Positions 24,531 to 32,060 of a stretch of DNA of 50,006 nucleotides are shown here, one piece after another; the first letter of the stretch is position 1; the number at the start of each line of letters is the position of its first letter. The stretch comes from a virus. The notes under the pieces were generated by a model that was given only the letters and a program-made list of their open reading frames with translations, had not been told where the DNA came from and did not search any database. Both the position numbers and the translations under genes were made by a program. The DNA lies in the IMG/VR virus record IMGVR_UViG_3300025108_000079, positions 1 to 50,006 of that record; one strand, written 5' to 3'.

Positions 24531-25654
24531 TGATCATATCTAATGATGATGCCGTTTGGGCCGCAGATGAATTCATCAAGTATTTCTCTCAGATGGGAAA
24601 TATTGAGGACTATCTGCGTTTTGTGAAAAAAGAAGTAATCAAGTCTACAAGTTCTCTTGCACCACTTCATGATGAGTTCTTTAACGAGGACATTCATCCG
24701 CAAGAGATGGAGTTTGATATCAAGTTTGTTGGTGCCCGCTTTCAACACTCTCTGCCACAAGAACACTATGGCAATCTTTTGAGAGCAGTATCTTCTCATA
24801 ATAATGAGAGCAACATTCCTGGCAGAGAACTGCGTTGGATGGTCTTTGAGAAGAAAACTCAAACTTGTCTTGGGTTTATTCGTTTTGGATCTCCTACTAT
24901 CAACTCCAAACCAAGAAATATCTGGTTGGGTCAAGCACCTAACCTTTCAATCTTTAATCGCCATGCAGCCATGGGATTTGTGATCGTGCCATCTCAACCC
25001 TTTGGATACAATTACCTTGGAGGTAAACTCCTTGCGTTATTGTGCTGCTCACACTATGCCCGTGAGACGCTGAACCAGGTCTTTGAGAAGGACATCGCCC
25101 TGTTTGAAACCACGTCTCTCTACGGGTCTACCACCGATGCCTCACAGTATGATGGCCTTAAACCATTCATGAGGTATAAGGGACTGACTGAGAGTAAGTT
25201 CCTGCCTTTGCTCCATGATGAGGCATTCCATCGTCTTCATGATCGGTTTACTGTGTGGAATAACAACCAACCTTTGACTGACAAGAAAGCATCATCCAAG
25301 AAGATGAAGCGTCAAACAAAGATGATCTCTATCACTCGTAATTCTCTAAAGGAATATGGGATGGATGAGAAACTGGAGCAGTTCAATTCAGTGATAGAAA
25401 CCGCACTGTCTCTCACTCAGAAGAAGAGAACTTACTTTTGCGAATATGGATATTCAAATGTCAAAGAAGTAATTCTTGGTAATCAAGATGAATTGGTTCG
25501 TGGTCCTAATTGGGACAAGTTCTACCTTGAGAATATTATTGTCTGGTGGAAGAAGAAAGCGACCAAGAGATATGAAAAACTTAAGGCAGAAGAAAGATTC
25601 AGAACAAAGGTCGAACTCTGGACTGACGATGATGAAATTCAAATTATTAGATAA
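24530..25654 (+). CDS. Conserved protein between gp44 and gp62, weakly DruA/DUF4338-like
   Basis: A 374-residue protein that I do not firmly recognise. Residues about 110-210 hold a region reminiscent of DUF4338 (the DruA subunit of the Druantia defence system): LGFIRFGSP, NIWLGQAPN, GFVIVPSQPFG, LGGKLLALLCCS, then FETTSLYGS and QYDGLKPF. The C-terminal third is charged and helical. The ATG at 24530 overlaps the upstream stop; a TTG one codon earlier is not needed. Its fixed place between two clamp-loader genes suggests a replication role. The DruA relation is an inference from motif order. Confidence 0.6.
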   Translation: MIISNDDAVWAADEFIKYFSQMGNIEDYLRFVKKEVIKSTSSLAPLHDEFFNEDIHPQEMEFDIKFVGARFQHSLPQEHYGNLLRAVSSHNNESNIPGRELRWMVFEKKTQTCLGFIRFGSPTINSKPRNIWLGQAPNLSIFNRHAAMGFVIVPSQPFGYNYLGGKLLALLCCSHYARETLNQVFEKDIALFETTSLYGSTTDASQYDGLKPFMRYKGLTESKFLPLLHDEAFHRLHDRFTVWNNNQPLTDKKASSKKMKRQTKMISITRNSLKEYGMDEKLEQFNSVIETALSLTQKKRTYFCEYGYSNVKEVILGNQDELVRGPNWDKFYLENIIVWWKKKATKRYEKLKAEERFRTKVELWTDDDEIQIIR

Positions 25655-26034
25655 TGGAACTCAAAGACTGGTTAAATTCAATAAACTTTAATAAGGAAAA
25701 TCTTATTAAAGACGACCCAGATATCGTTAAACAATATCCTCCATATATTATCAATCGTTGTTTATCTGGTCACATGGACTGTGTGATGTATGCAAATGAA
25801 ATGAATAAGTATAACTTTCTTGATAAAGATATGCAATATTCGTTTTATCTAAATAGTCTGAGGAAACGAAAGAGGTTCTCTCCTTGGCTCCGAAAGGATA
25901 AAGTCCAGGATTTAGAATGTGTCAAACAATACTATGGTTATAGTAATGAGAAGGCATCTCAGGCTCTGAAAATTCTTACACAAGAACAGATTACTTTTAT
26001 TAAACAACGACTTGATACTGGAGGAATGAAATGA
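25654..26034 (+). CDS. 62: Clamp-loader small subunit gp62
   Basis: Partner of gp44; one gp62 with four gp44 forms the loader. 126 residues, shorter than T4 gp62 (187) but normal for cyanophages. The recognisable core is IVKQYPPYIINRCLSGHMDC at about residues 24-43 and the helical C-terminus. It overlaps the upstream stop (TAATG) and regA (ATGA). Confidence 0.85.
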   Translation: MELKDWLNSINFNKENLIKDDPDIVKQYPPYIINRCLSGHMDCVMYANEMNKYNFLDKDMQYSFYLNSLRKRKRFSPWLRKDKVQDLECVKQYYGYSNEKASQALKILTQEQITFIKQRLDTGGMK

Positions 26035-26468
26035 GTACTATGGTTGAACCAACGGTACAGTGGTCACAAGATCAAATGGTGCAGGTGCTTCTAAGTGAAC
26101 CTGATGACTTCCTAAAAGTTCGTGAGACACTGACACGCATCGGAGTTGCATCACGTAAGGAAAAGAAACTCTATCAGTCTTGTCATATCTTGCATAAGCA
26201 AGGTTTATACTACATCGTCCACTTCAAAGAGCTCTTTGCACTGGATGGAAAACATGCTAACCTTACTGTTAACGATGTACAGAGACGCAATCGTATTGCA
26301 CGTCTTCTTGCTGACTGGGGATTAATCTCCATCGTAAAAGAAGAATCAGTTCTCGACATCGCTCCACTAAATCAAATCAAAGTTCTGGCTTATAAGGATA
26401 AGTCGGATTGGATTCTGGAGCAAAAGTATAATATAGGAAAAAAAGGTAAGCAACAAGAAAGTGAATGA
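26031..26468 (+). CDS. regA: Translational repressor RegA
   Basis: Binds start regions of early phage messages and blocks their translation. The 145 residues exceed T4 RegA (122) by a short N-terminal extension and a Lys/Gln-rich tail. The family signature is clear: FLKVRETLTRIGVAS, YYIVHFKELFALDG and RRNRIARLLADWGLI. It follows gp62 as in T4. It may control the replication genes encoded around it, including its own message. Confidence 0.92.
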   Translation: MSTMVEPTVQWSQDQMVQVLLSEPDDFLKVRETLTRIGVASRKEKKLYQSCHILHKQGLYYIVHFKELFALDGKHANLTVNDVQRRNRIARLLADWGLISIVKEESVLDIAPLNQIKVLAYKDKSDWILEQKYNIGKKGKQQESE

Positions 26469-26950
26469 AAACTATTGAACGTCATCGTTATAAAGACAAA
26501 GAGATATTTCAGACCAGAACATTAACTTATAATCCATATCCCATGACTGAGATCGAATCGGTCATGGGACTTATTGTTAGCAACCTAAAACCAGAAATGG
26601 TTAGTAAGAAATACCGTGAGGAGAATTTGACCAACCCCATGTTTGGCCACTGCTACCATTCCTCACAAGCCCTGTTTTATCTGATGGATACGAATGTCCT
26701 TGAGCAGAGAACTGCAATTGATTATCATGATGAAGCACACTGGTGGTTAGTTGATACTACTAATGAAAAAATTTATGATATCACCGATGATCAATACTAT
26801 CATGTTGGTCAGACTCCACCATATGATGATGGGAAGAAAAAACCTTGGTATGGTTGGAAACAAAGACCCCATCAGAGGACGTTGGATCTGATGGTTCTGG
26901 TTCTTGGAGACAGATTGGCCCTTGACAAGATTACTGATCAACCTGTATAA
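26465..26950 (+). CDS. Conserved protein with a Cys-His-Asp arrangement
   Basis: A 161-residue protein overlapping the regA stop by four bases. Cys63 in GHCYHSSQALFYLM, His92 in AHWWLVD and Asp105 in YDITDDQY occur in the order and spacing of papain- or transglutaminase-like folds, and resemble the YunG-type pattern GQC...HYWN...DLTxDQF. No substrate can be guessed. Its last codons contain the promoter for the next gene. Enzymatic activity is an inference from motif order. Confidence 0.65.
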   Translation: MKTIERHRYKDKEIFQTRTLTYNPYPMTEIESVMGLIVSNLKPEMVSKKYREENLTNPMFGHCYHSSQALFYLMDTNVLEQRTAIDYHDEAHWWLVDTTNEKIYDITDDQYYHVGQTPPYDDGKKKPWYGWKQRPHQRTLDLMVLVLGDRLALDKITDQPV

Positions 26951-26951
26951 T
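26922..26951 (+). promoter_or_regulatory. Consensus sigma70 promoter before the ParB-like gene
   Basis: TTGACA (26922-26927), 18-base spacer, TATAAT (26946-26951); both hexamers are perfect. It overlaps the end of the upstream gene. RNA would begin near 26958, giving a 70-base leader with a GGAG ribosome binding site before 27029. Confidence 0.88.
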
Positions 26952-27028
26952 ATCCAAGTACATAGGTGAAGCACTCGCTTGCAGCGGACAAGACTTCACT
27001 ATTAATTGCTACCCAGCAGGAGACGCAC

Positions 27029-28123
27029 ATGGCTGTTAAAGTCAGAAAGGGATTTGGTCCCCAAAAACAAGACATCGATCTGAACAAGTATGAAAATCGA
27101 TGGTCTAAAGAAGAAATTCAGAGTCACTCCAAACGAGGAACGTTTATTCGGTTCGCTTTCCTTGATCTTAATAAGTTTGGCGGTGATCTCTTTCACGAAG
27201 AGTTGATCAACCTTGCTATTCGTGAAGATGGTAATCGTAGCAATACTGATAGAGGTATTGCATATTCTTTCAACACAAAGGGATGGAGCTATGATCCATT
27301 CCCTCCTATTGTTGATACTACATTTAAGGTAAAAGATGGTCGCACTCGCATCCGTGCTGCGATGCTTGCAGGATGCACTTTCATCGTGGTCGCAGTCTTT
27401 GCCTATCCTGATGAACAAGATCCTAAAACTGCTTTTGTTCAGTCTCTTTCTGAAGCTATTGTTGGTAACGATGACCTCATCAGTCGCCCCACTAAAACCG
27501 GTGACCTGTTTGAAGCTAGCGTTGCTGCCGTTACTGATGGTGGTGTTGAGCATGATAAAACTGCAATTGCAGATTTGCTCTTTAATGAATTTGAAGCACT
27601 GCGTTTTATCAAACAAGATGAAGTTGCTAACTTAGTAGAAGCAGTCTATGATGCTGTTCTGGGCGGACAACGTGCGGTTTGGATTCCTGATCGTGCCGAT
27701 GTTCTTGCATATTTGAAAAAGTCTCCAGACATGCCTCAAGATGCTGCACTGGAAGATGAAGTTAGACTTGGAAAGAAACGAGTCTTCGTGTATGCTGCCC
27801 CTAGCAATACCAATCAGGGTCGTCTTTGGGGTATGATTGCAAAAGAAGTCCCCGAAGATTGTTATGTGGTGCTTTATACCACAAAGAAAGTCCCCTCTAA
27901 AATCAAAATGGGGTACAAAGATTTCATGGCATTTATTGAAATGCGATATCAAGAATGTTTTGAGATCGTAAATCGCACTGCATCTGCTACTGGATTCAAT
28001 ATCGATCTCAAACCTCCCACCAAACGTCCCTGGAAAGTGATAGGTGTTATTCCTCAAATGAATGACGAAACTCATGAGACTCTCCGTAGATCTCACCGTC
28101 TGATTCAGATTGAGGATTGTTGA
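27029..28123 (+). CDS. ParB-like nuclease-domain protein
   Basis: A 364-residue protein starting MAVKVRKGFGPQKQDIDL. Residues about 95-120 carry KVKDGRTRIRAAMLAGC, the ParB/Srx-type D-G-x-x-R-x-x-A motif, preceded by a plausible PFPPIVDTTF strand. The rest is not recognised. ParB-domain proteins may bind DNA, cut DNA or, in one branch, hydrolyse CTP. I chose the ATG at 27029, preceded by GGAG, instead of the GTG at 26966. A consensus host-type promoter indicates early expression. Confidence 0.7.
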   Translation: MAVKVRKGFGPQKQDIDLNKYENRWSKEEIQSHSKRGTFIRFAFLDLNKFGGDLFHEELINLAIREDGNRSNTDRGIAYSFNTKGWSYDPFPPIVDTTFKVKDGRTRIRAAMLAGCTFIVVAVFAYPDEQDPKTAFVQSLSEAIVGNDDLISRPTKTGDLFEASVAAVTDGGVEHDKTAIADLLFNEFEALRFIKQDEVANLVEAVYDAVLGGQRAVWIPDRADVLAYLKKSPDMPQDAALEDEVRLGKKRVFVYAAPSNTNQGRLWGMIAKEVPEDCYVVLYTTKKVPSKIKMGYKDFMAFIEMRYQECFEIVNRTASATGFNIDLKPPTKRPWKVIGVIPQMNDETHETLRRSHRLIQIEDC

Positions 28124-28129
28124 TAAATA
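28122..28129 (+). promoter_or_regulatory. Late promoter-like GATAAATA
   Basis: GATAAATAAG overlaps the stop of the ParB-like gene. It differs from TATAAATA by one base. RNA from here would run through a hairpin and into the terminator ending at 28210, giving a short transcript. Confidence 0.5.
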
Positions 28130-28130
28130 A

Positions 28131-28210
28131 GACTGAGACCTTTCGTGCGGTCTCTACAAAAGTCGGAAACCCTATAAAGAGGTTCGGTAAATACCGTTCC
28201 TCTTTTTTTG
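28131..28210 (+). ncRNA. Candidate short RNA between two late promoters
   Basis: Between a late promoter-like element (28122) and a terminator (28179-28210) lies a stretch without an ORF. It holds a hairpin GAGACC-N8-GGTCTC (28135-28154) with a possible outer GACT/AGTC pair (28131-28164). Together this would make a structured RNA of about 75-80 bases. It could also be only an untranslated 3' end. Inferred from structure alone. Confidence 0.35.
28179..28210 (+). terminator. Rho-independent terminator upstream of hsp20
   Basis: GAGG-TT-CGGT-AAAT-ACCG-TT-CCTC, with a small symmetric TT/TT internal loop, followed by seven T residues. (One extra A-T pair may close the loop region.). Confidence 0.8.
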
Positions 28211-28219
28211 TTTTTATGT

Positions 28220-28227
28220 TATAAATA
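28220..28227 (+). promoter_or_regulatory. Late promoter (TATAAATA) upstream of hsp20
   Basis: Exact TATAAATA followed by AG, ten bases after the terminator T tract and 59 bases before the hsp20 start. It restarts late transcription into hsp20. Confidence 0.7.
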
Positions 28228-28285
28228 AGTATGGATGCCTTCGGGGTCCACACAATCAAATCTCGCTTTCAAAGGAGAAGTAAAG

Positions 28286-28720
28286 ATGGGAAACCTACAG
28301 AAGTTTCATGCAGCCGATTTACCAAAGTTGCTTGAGAAGATAAATAGGAATAGTATTGGTATGGATGATTACCTTAGCAGGGTGTTTGATCTTCACGAAA
28401 CAACTGCTAGCTATCCTCCATACAACTTAGTGACAGTCAGTAATGTTGAGTCTAGACTGGAACTAGCACTAGCAGGATTTAAGAAAAAGCAAGTAAATGT
28501 CTACACGCAAGACGGAAAACTCTTTGTCGAAGGGCAAAGAGAAGATGGAGAAACTGGAACAGAATACGTCCATAGAGGAGTGGCTCAAAGATCATTCACT
28601 AGATCATGGACCCTCAGTGACGAGACGGAAGTTAGATCAGTTGAATTTGAGGATGGGTTGCTGAGTATCACACTCGGTAGAATTGTTCCCACTCATCATC
28701 AGAGGAAAGACTGGTTCTAA
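28286..28720 (+). CDS. hsp20: Small heat-shock protein Hsp20
   Basis: ATP-independent holdase chaperone with an alpha-crystallin domain; 144 residues. The domain spans about residues 40-130 with PYNLVTVSNVESRLELALAGF, a strand LFVEGQRE, and the typical RSFTRSWTLSDETEVRSVEF followed by the GLL motif (DGLLSITLGR), the hallmark A-x-x-x-n-G-v-L-like segment. The start at 28286 has a strong AAAGGAGA ribosome binding site; an earlier in-frame start at 28235 is not supported. A terminator follows. Widespread in cyanomyoviruses, probably aiding folding of virion proteins. Confidence 0.92.
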   Translation: MGNLQKFHAADLPKLLEKINRNSIGMDDYLSRVFDLHETTASYPPYNLVTVSNVESRLELALAGFKKKQVNVYTQDGKLFVEGQREDGETGTEYVHRGVAQRSFTRSWTLSDETEVRSVEFEDGLLSITLGRIVPTHHQRKDWF

Positions 28721-28742
28721 ATACTATTGAATATCGTCGCCG

Positions 28743-28786
28743 CAGAGGGGCAACTGGCACAATCCAGTTGACGCCCCTCTTTTTTC
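28743..28786 (+). terminator. Rho-independent terminator after hsp20
   Basis: AGAGGGGCAACTGG (28744-28757) pairs with CCAGTT and GCCCCTCT on the other side, leaving a short GAC bulge, and is followed by a run of T residues. The descending arm also contains the -35 box of the next promoter. Confidence 0.85.
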
Positions 28787-28796
28787 TTGGTAGAAT
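28768..28796 (+). promoter_or_regulatory. Sigma70-type promoter overlapping the hsp20 terminator
   Basis: TTGACG (28768-28773), 17-base spacer, TAGAAT (28791-28796). It starts the replication unit beginning with an Sm-like gene at 28819 and leading to DNA polymerase. Confidence 0.65.
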
Positions 28797-28818
28797 AGAA
28801 ATGAAGAAAAACTGACTT

Positions 28819-29199
28819 ATGACTATCAAATTACTGCTCTTGAAATCAGGTGAAGACATGATTGCCAGTGTGGCAGAGATGGGATATGGAGAAGGTGAAG
28901 ACCGACGAGTGGTTGGATATTATCTCAACAAACCTTGCGTGATCAAGATGCGTGATCCTAACGTTCTTGATGATGTAAGTGAGGGACGTGGGCGCAAGGC
29001 TGGGTATGAGGTATCTCTCTTCCCTTGGATGCCACTGTCTGCCGAAGAGACCATCCCTGTTCCTTCTGACTGGGTTGTGACTATGGTGGAACCAACCATC
29101 AAACTAAAAGAAATGTACATCGAGGACATCGTAGACCATGGAAAAAACGATCAAAGCACTACTACTGACGACGGGTCAGATTCTGATAACTCAGATTAA
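28819..29199 (+). CDS. Sm-like small protein (family member C)
   Basis: A 126-residue protein with the shared family pattern: KSGEDMIASV at residues 9-18, a hydrophobic strand pair, an FPW motif near 72 and VVTMVEP (about 92-98) followed by a helix with conserved Tyr. The last 20 residues are Asp/Ser/Thr-rich and probably disordered. That tail is encoded in a region that overlaps the next gene by 62 bases in another frame. It is the first gene of the polymerase unit, behind a host-type promoter. Confidence 0.7.
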   Translation: MTIKLLLLKSGEDMIASVAEMGYGEGEDRRVVGYYLNKPCVIKMRDPNVLDDVSEGRGRKAGYEVSLFPWMPLSAEETIPVPSDWVVTMVEPTIKLKEMYIEDIVDHGKNDQSTTTDDGSDSDNSD

Positions 29200-29395
29200 T
29201 GAAGTAGGGGCAGACATCGGAGAACCCGATTGTAAAATGACCAATCCTTTCTTGTTAAAGGATGACGGAACATTAGAACCCTGGTTACTAAATGTATCTC
29301 GTCAAGACGAATTTATGATTAGTTCTGATAAGATTATTACTCTTACAGAACCCATGCCCACCCTAGTTGAAAAGTACGAAGAACTCACTAAGTAA
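29138..29395 (+). CDS. Sm-like small protein (family member D)
   Basis: An 85-residue protein, the most compact member of the family: TTGQILITQI near the N-terminus, NPFLL, an EPW motif near residue 47, and IITLTEP (65-71) with a C-terminal Tyr-containing helix. The start at 29138 lies 62 bases inside the preceding gene, in a different frame; no later ATG would keep the first strand. Its stop overlaps the DNA polymerase start (TAATG), suggesting translational coupling to gp43. Confidence 0.75.
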   Translation: MEKTIKALLLTTGQILITQINEVGADIGEPDCKMTNPFLLKDDGTLEPWLLNVSRQDEFMISSDKIITLTEPMPTLVEKYEELTK

Positions 29396-31890
29396 TGCGT
29401 TTCTACACTAATGTTCAGTTGATTGGTAATCAGTTCCTCGTCCGGGGAGTTGAGAATGGTAGGAGGTATGAACATAGAGATGAATTCTTCCCTACCTTAT
29501 TTGTGAAATCTAAGAGAGATTCAAAGTATAGAACATTAAGTGGAGAACCTGTAGAAGAGATTCATCCTGGTAGTGTTCGCGACTGTCGCGACTTCTACAA
29601 GAAGTATGATGAAGTTGATGGATTTGAGATCTATGGTAATGATCGATACATCTATCAATATATTTCTGAGAAGTATCCTGAAAATGAGATCAAGTTTGAC
29701 ATCAGCCAGATCAAACTGGTAACTCTTGATATTGAGACTACTGCAGAAAAAGGATTCCCTGATGTGGAGTCTGCATCAGAAGAGATTCTTGCAATTACAA
29801 TTCAGGATTACACCACCAAACAGATTACTACTTGGGGTGTGAAACCGTTTATTAATAAACAGAAGAATGTTACTTATCATCACTGTACTTCTGAGCATCA
29901 ACTGCTGAGCCATTTCATCAATTATTGGATGCAGGACGTTCCTGATGTTGTAACTGGTTGGAACATTCAACTGTTTGATATCCCATACATCTGTAAGCGA
30001 CTTAACAGGGTGCTTGGAGAGAAGTTGATGAAGAGATTCTCCAACTGGGGTCTTGTGACCGAAGGAGAGGTTTTTATCAAGGGTAGGAAGCAGATCACCT
30101 TTGACGTTGGTGGACTCACTCAACTTGATTATCTTGATCTATACAGAAAGTTCACTTACAAAGCACAGGAATCTTATCGACTTGACTACATCGCAGAAGT
30201 AGAACTAGGACAGAAGAAACTGGATCACAGTGAGTTTGATACCTTCAAAGATTTCTATACTCACGGTTGGCAGAAGTTCATCGAGTATAACATCGTTGAC
30301 GTAGAACTTGTTGACCGTTTGGAAGACAAGATGAAACTGATTGAACTTGCGTTGACCATGGCATATGATGCTAAGGTAAACTATGCTGATGTGTTCTATC
30401 AGGTCCGCATGTGGGACAACATTATCTACAACTATCTAAAGAAACGTGGCATCGTTATTCCACCAAAGATTCGTTCAGACAAAAATGAAAAGTATGCAGG
30501 AGCATATGTCAAGGAACCGATTCCTGGAAAGTATGATTGGGTTGTGTCTTTTGACCTTAACTCTCTCTACCCTCATCTTATCATGCAGTATAATATCTCC
30601 CCAGAAACCTTACTGGAAGAACGTCACCCCACGGCTACAGTTGATCGAATACTTAATGAAGAAATAAACTTTGAGTTGTATAAGGATAATGCTGTCTGTG
30701 CGAATGGTGCCATGTATCGCAAGGATGTTCGTGGGTTTCTACCAGAACTCATGGAGAAGATGTATGGCGACCGTGTAATCTTCAAGAAGAAGATGATTCA
30801 AGCAAAGAAAGATTATGAAAAAACTCCTACTAAGACTCTGGAGAAAGAGATTGCGCGATGCAATAATATTCAGATGGCTAAGAAGATTTCACTCAACTCT
30901 GCTTATGGTGCAATCGGTAATCAGTATTTTAGGTACTACAAATTGGCCAACGCGGAAGCGATTACGCTTTCTGGTCAAGTCTCTATCCGTTGGATTGAGA
31001 GTAAGATGAATGAGTATCTAAATAAACTGTTGCAAACAACCGAAGAGGATTACGTAATTGCATCTGACACAGATTCAATTTATCTTAATCTTGGACCTCT
31101 TGTTGATAAATTTTTTGCTTCTAAGTCTAGCGACAAAGCTGCAATTGTTTCCCTACTTAACAAGATCTGCGAAGAAAAATTTGAACCGTATATCGATCAG
31201 TGCTACCAGAATCTTGCGGACTATGTTTCGGCATACGACCAAAAGATGCAAATGAAACGTGAGAATATCGCTGACCGTGGCATCTGGACTGCGAAGAAAC
31301 GATACATTCTCAACGTGTGGGATAGTGAGGGTGTTCGTTATGAAGATCCCAAACTTAAGATGATGGGTATTGAGGCAGTCAAATCATCCACTCCTGCTCC
31401 ATGTAGAAAGATGATTAAGGATGCCTTGAAGTTGATGATGAGCGGCACTGAAGAAGATGTGATTGACTTTATAGATAAGTCTCGGACAGAGTTTAAGAAG
31501 TTGCCACCAGAGCAAATTTCTTTCCCGCGATCAGTTTCTGATGTTCAGAAATATAAATCCTCATCCGACATTTACATGAAGGGAACTCCCATTCACTGTC
31601 GCGGGGCTCTTCTGTTCAATCATTATATTAAAGAGAAGAAACTTACTAATAAGTATTCTTTAATACAAAATGGTGAAAAGATTAAATTCTGTTATCTTAA
31701 AAAACCAAACATTATTCATGAGAATATCATCTCATTTATTCAAGAGTTCCCTAAAGAACTCGACCTTGACAAGTACATCGACTATGATCTACAATTTGAA
31801 AAGTCCTTTGTCGAACCACTGAAAGCAATTCTTGATGCTATCGGTTGGAATGTCGAAAAAACTGTAAACCTAGAGCTATTTTTCTCCTAA
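29395..31890 (+). CDS. 43: DNA polymerase gp43
   Basis: Family B replicative polymerase with proofreading exonuclease; 831 residues (T4: 898), uninterrupted by intron or split. Exo I is DIETT at residues 112-116. Polymerase motif A is DLNSLYPHL at 387-395, motif B is KKISLNSAYGAIGN at about 500, and motif C is SDTDS at 557-561. The C-terminus ends with a short clamp-binding-like ELFFS. It follows an Sm-like gene and is followed by a 56-residue gene and uvsX. Confidence 0.97.
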   Translation: MRFYTNVQLIGNQFLVRGVENGRRYEHRDEFFPTLFVKSKRDSKYRTLSGEPVEEIHPGSVRDCRDFYKKYDEVDGFEIYGNDRYIYQYISEKYPENEIKFDISQIKLVTLDIETTAEKGFPDVESASEEILAITIQDYTTKQITTWGVKPFINKQKNVTYHHCTSEHQLLSHFINYWMQDVPDVVTGWNIQLFDIPYICKRLNRVLGEKLMKRFSNWGLVTEGEVFIKGRKQITFDVGGLTQLDYLDLYRKFTYKAQESYRLDYIAEVELGQKKLDHSEFDTFKDFYTHGWQKFIEYNIVDVELVDRLEDKMKLIELALTMAYDAKVNYADVFYQVRMWDNIIYNYLKKRGIVIPPKIRSDKNEKYAGAYVKEPIPGKYDWVVSFDLNSLYPHLIMQYNISPETLLEERHPTATVDRILNEEINFELYKDNAVCANGAMYRKDVRGFLPELMEKMYGDRVIFKKKMIQAKKDYEKTPTKTLEKEIARCNNIQMAKKISLNSAYGAIGNQYFRYYKLANAEAITLSGQVSIRWIESKMNEYLNKLLQTTEEDYVIASDTDSIYLNLGPLVDKFFASKSSDKAAIVSLLNKICEEKFEPYIDQCYQNLADYVSAYDQKMQMKRENIADRGIWTAKKRYILNVWDSEGVRYEDPKLKMMGIEAVKSSTPAPCRKMIKDALKLMMSGTEEDVIDFIDKSRTEFKKLPPEQISFPRSVSDVQKYKSSSDIYMKGTPIHCRGALLFNHYIKEKKLTNKYSLIQNGEKIKFCYLKKPNIIHENIISFIQEFPKELDLDKYIDYDLQFEKSFVEPLKAILDAIGWNVEKTVNLELFFS

Positions 31891-32060
31891 TGGACCTGCC
31901 TATTACTGATAAAGAACTTGCAACTATTGTAAGTGCTCTTCTTCTTGGAGGAGATACTTCTTTATATCAAAAACTCAAGAAGATTAAGGATATCCGTGAT
32001 GCTAACCCAGGCGGACCTTACAAAAAAATTGCCCGTGAAGAATTTGGATTTGTATTGTAA
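31890..32060 (+). CDS. Conserved 56-aa protein between gp43 and uvsX
   Basis: Starts MDLPITDKELATIVSALLLG and ends EEFGFVL; helical, with a conserved-looking Gly-Gly-Pro-Tyr segment. I do not recognise a family. The ATG overlaps the gp43 stop and its stop overlaps the uvsX start, so it is coupled to both. The more upstream in-frame ATG at 31845 lies within gp43 and is rejected. Confidence 0.75.
   Translation: MDLPITDKELATIVSALLLGGDTSLYQKLKKIKDIRDANPGGPYKKIAREEFGFVL

Noticed and set aside
27002-27616. Long open frame (204 codons) on the - strand inside the ParB-like gene
   Set aside because: It is a shadow of the + strand gene; the translation is Ser/Ile/Phe-rich without recognisable pattern, and all supported genes are on the + strand.
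29395-31890. Intron or split in DNA polymerase
   Set aside because: The frame is continuous and all exonuclease and polymerase motifs are present in order.
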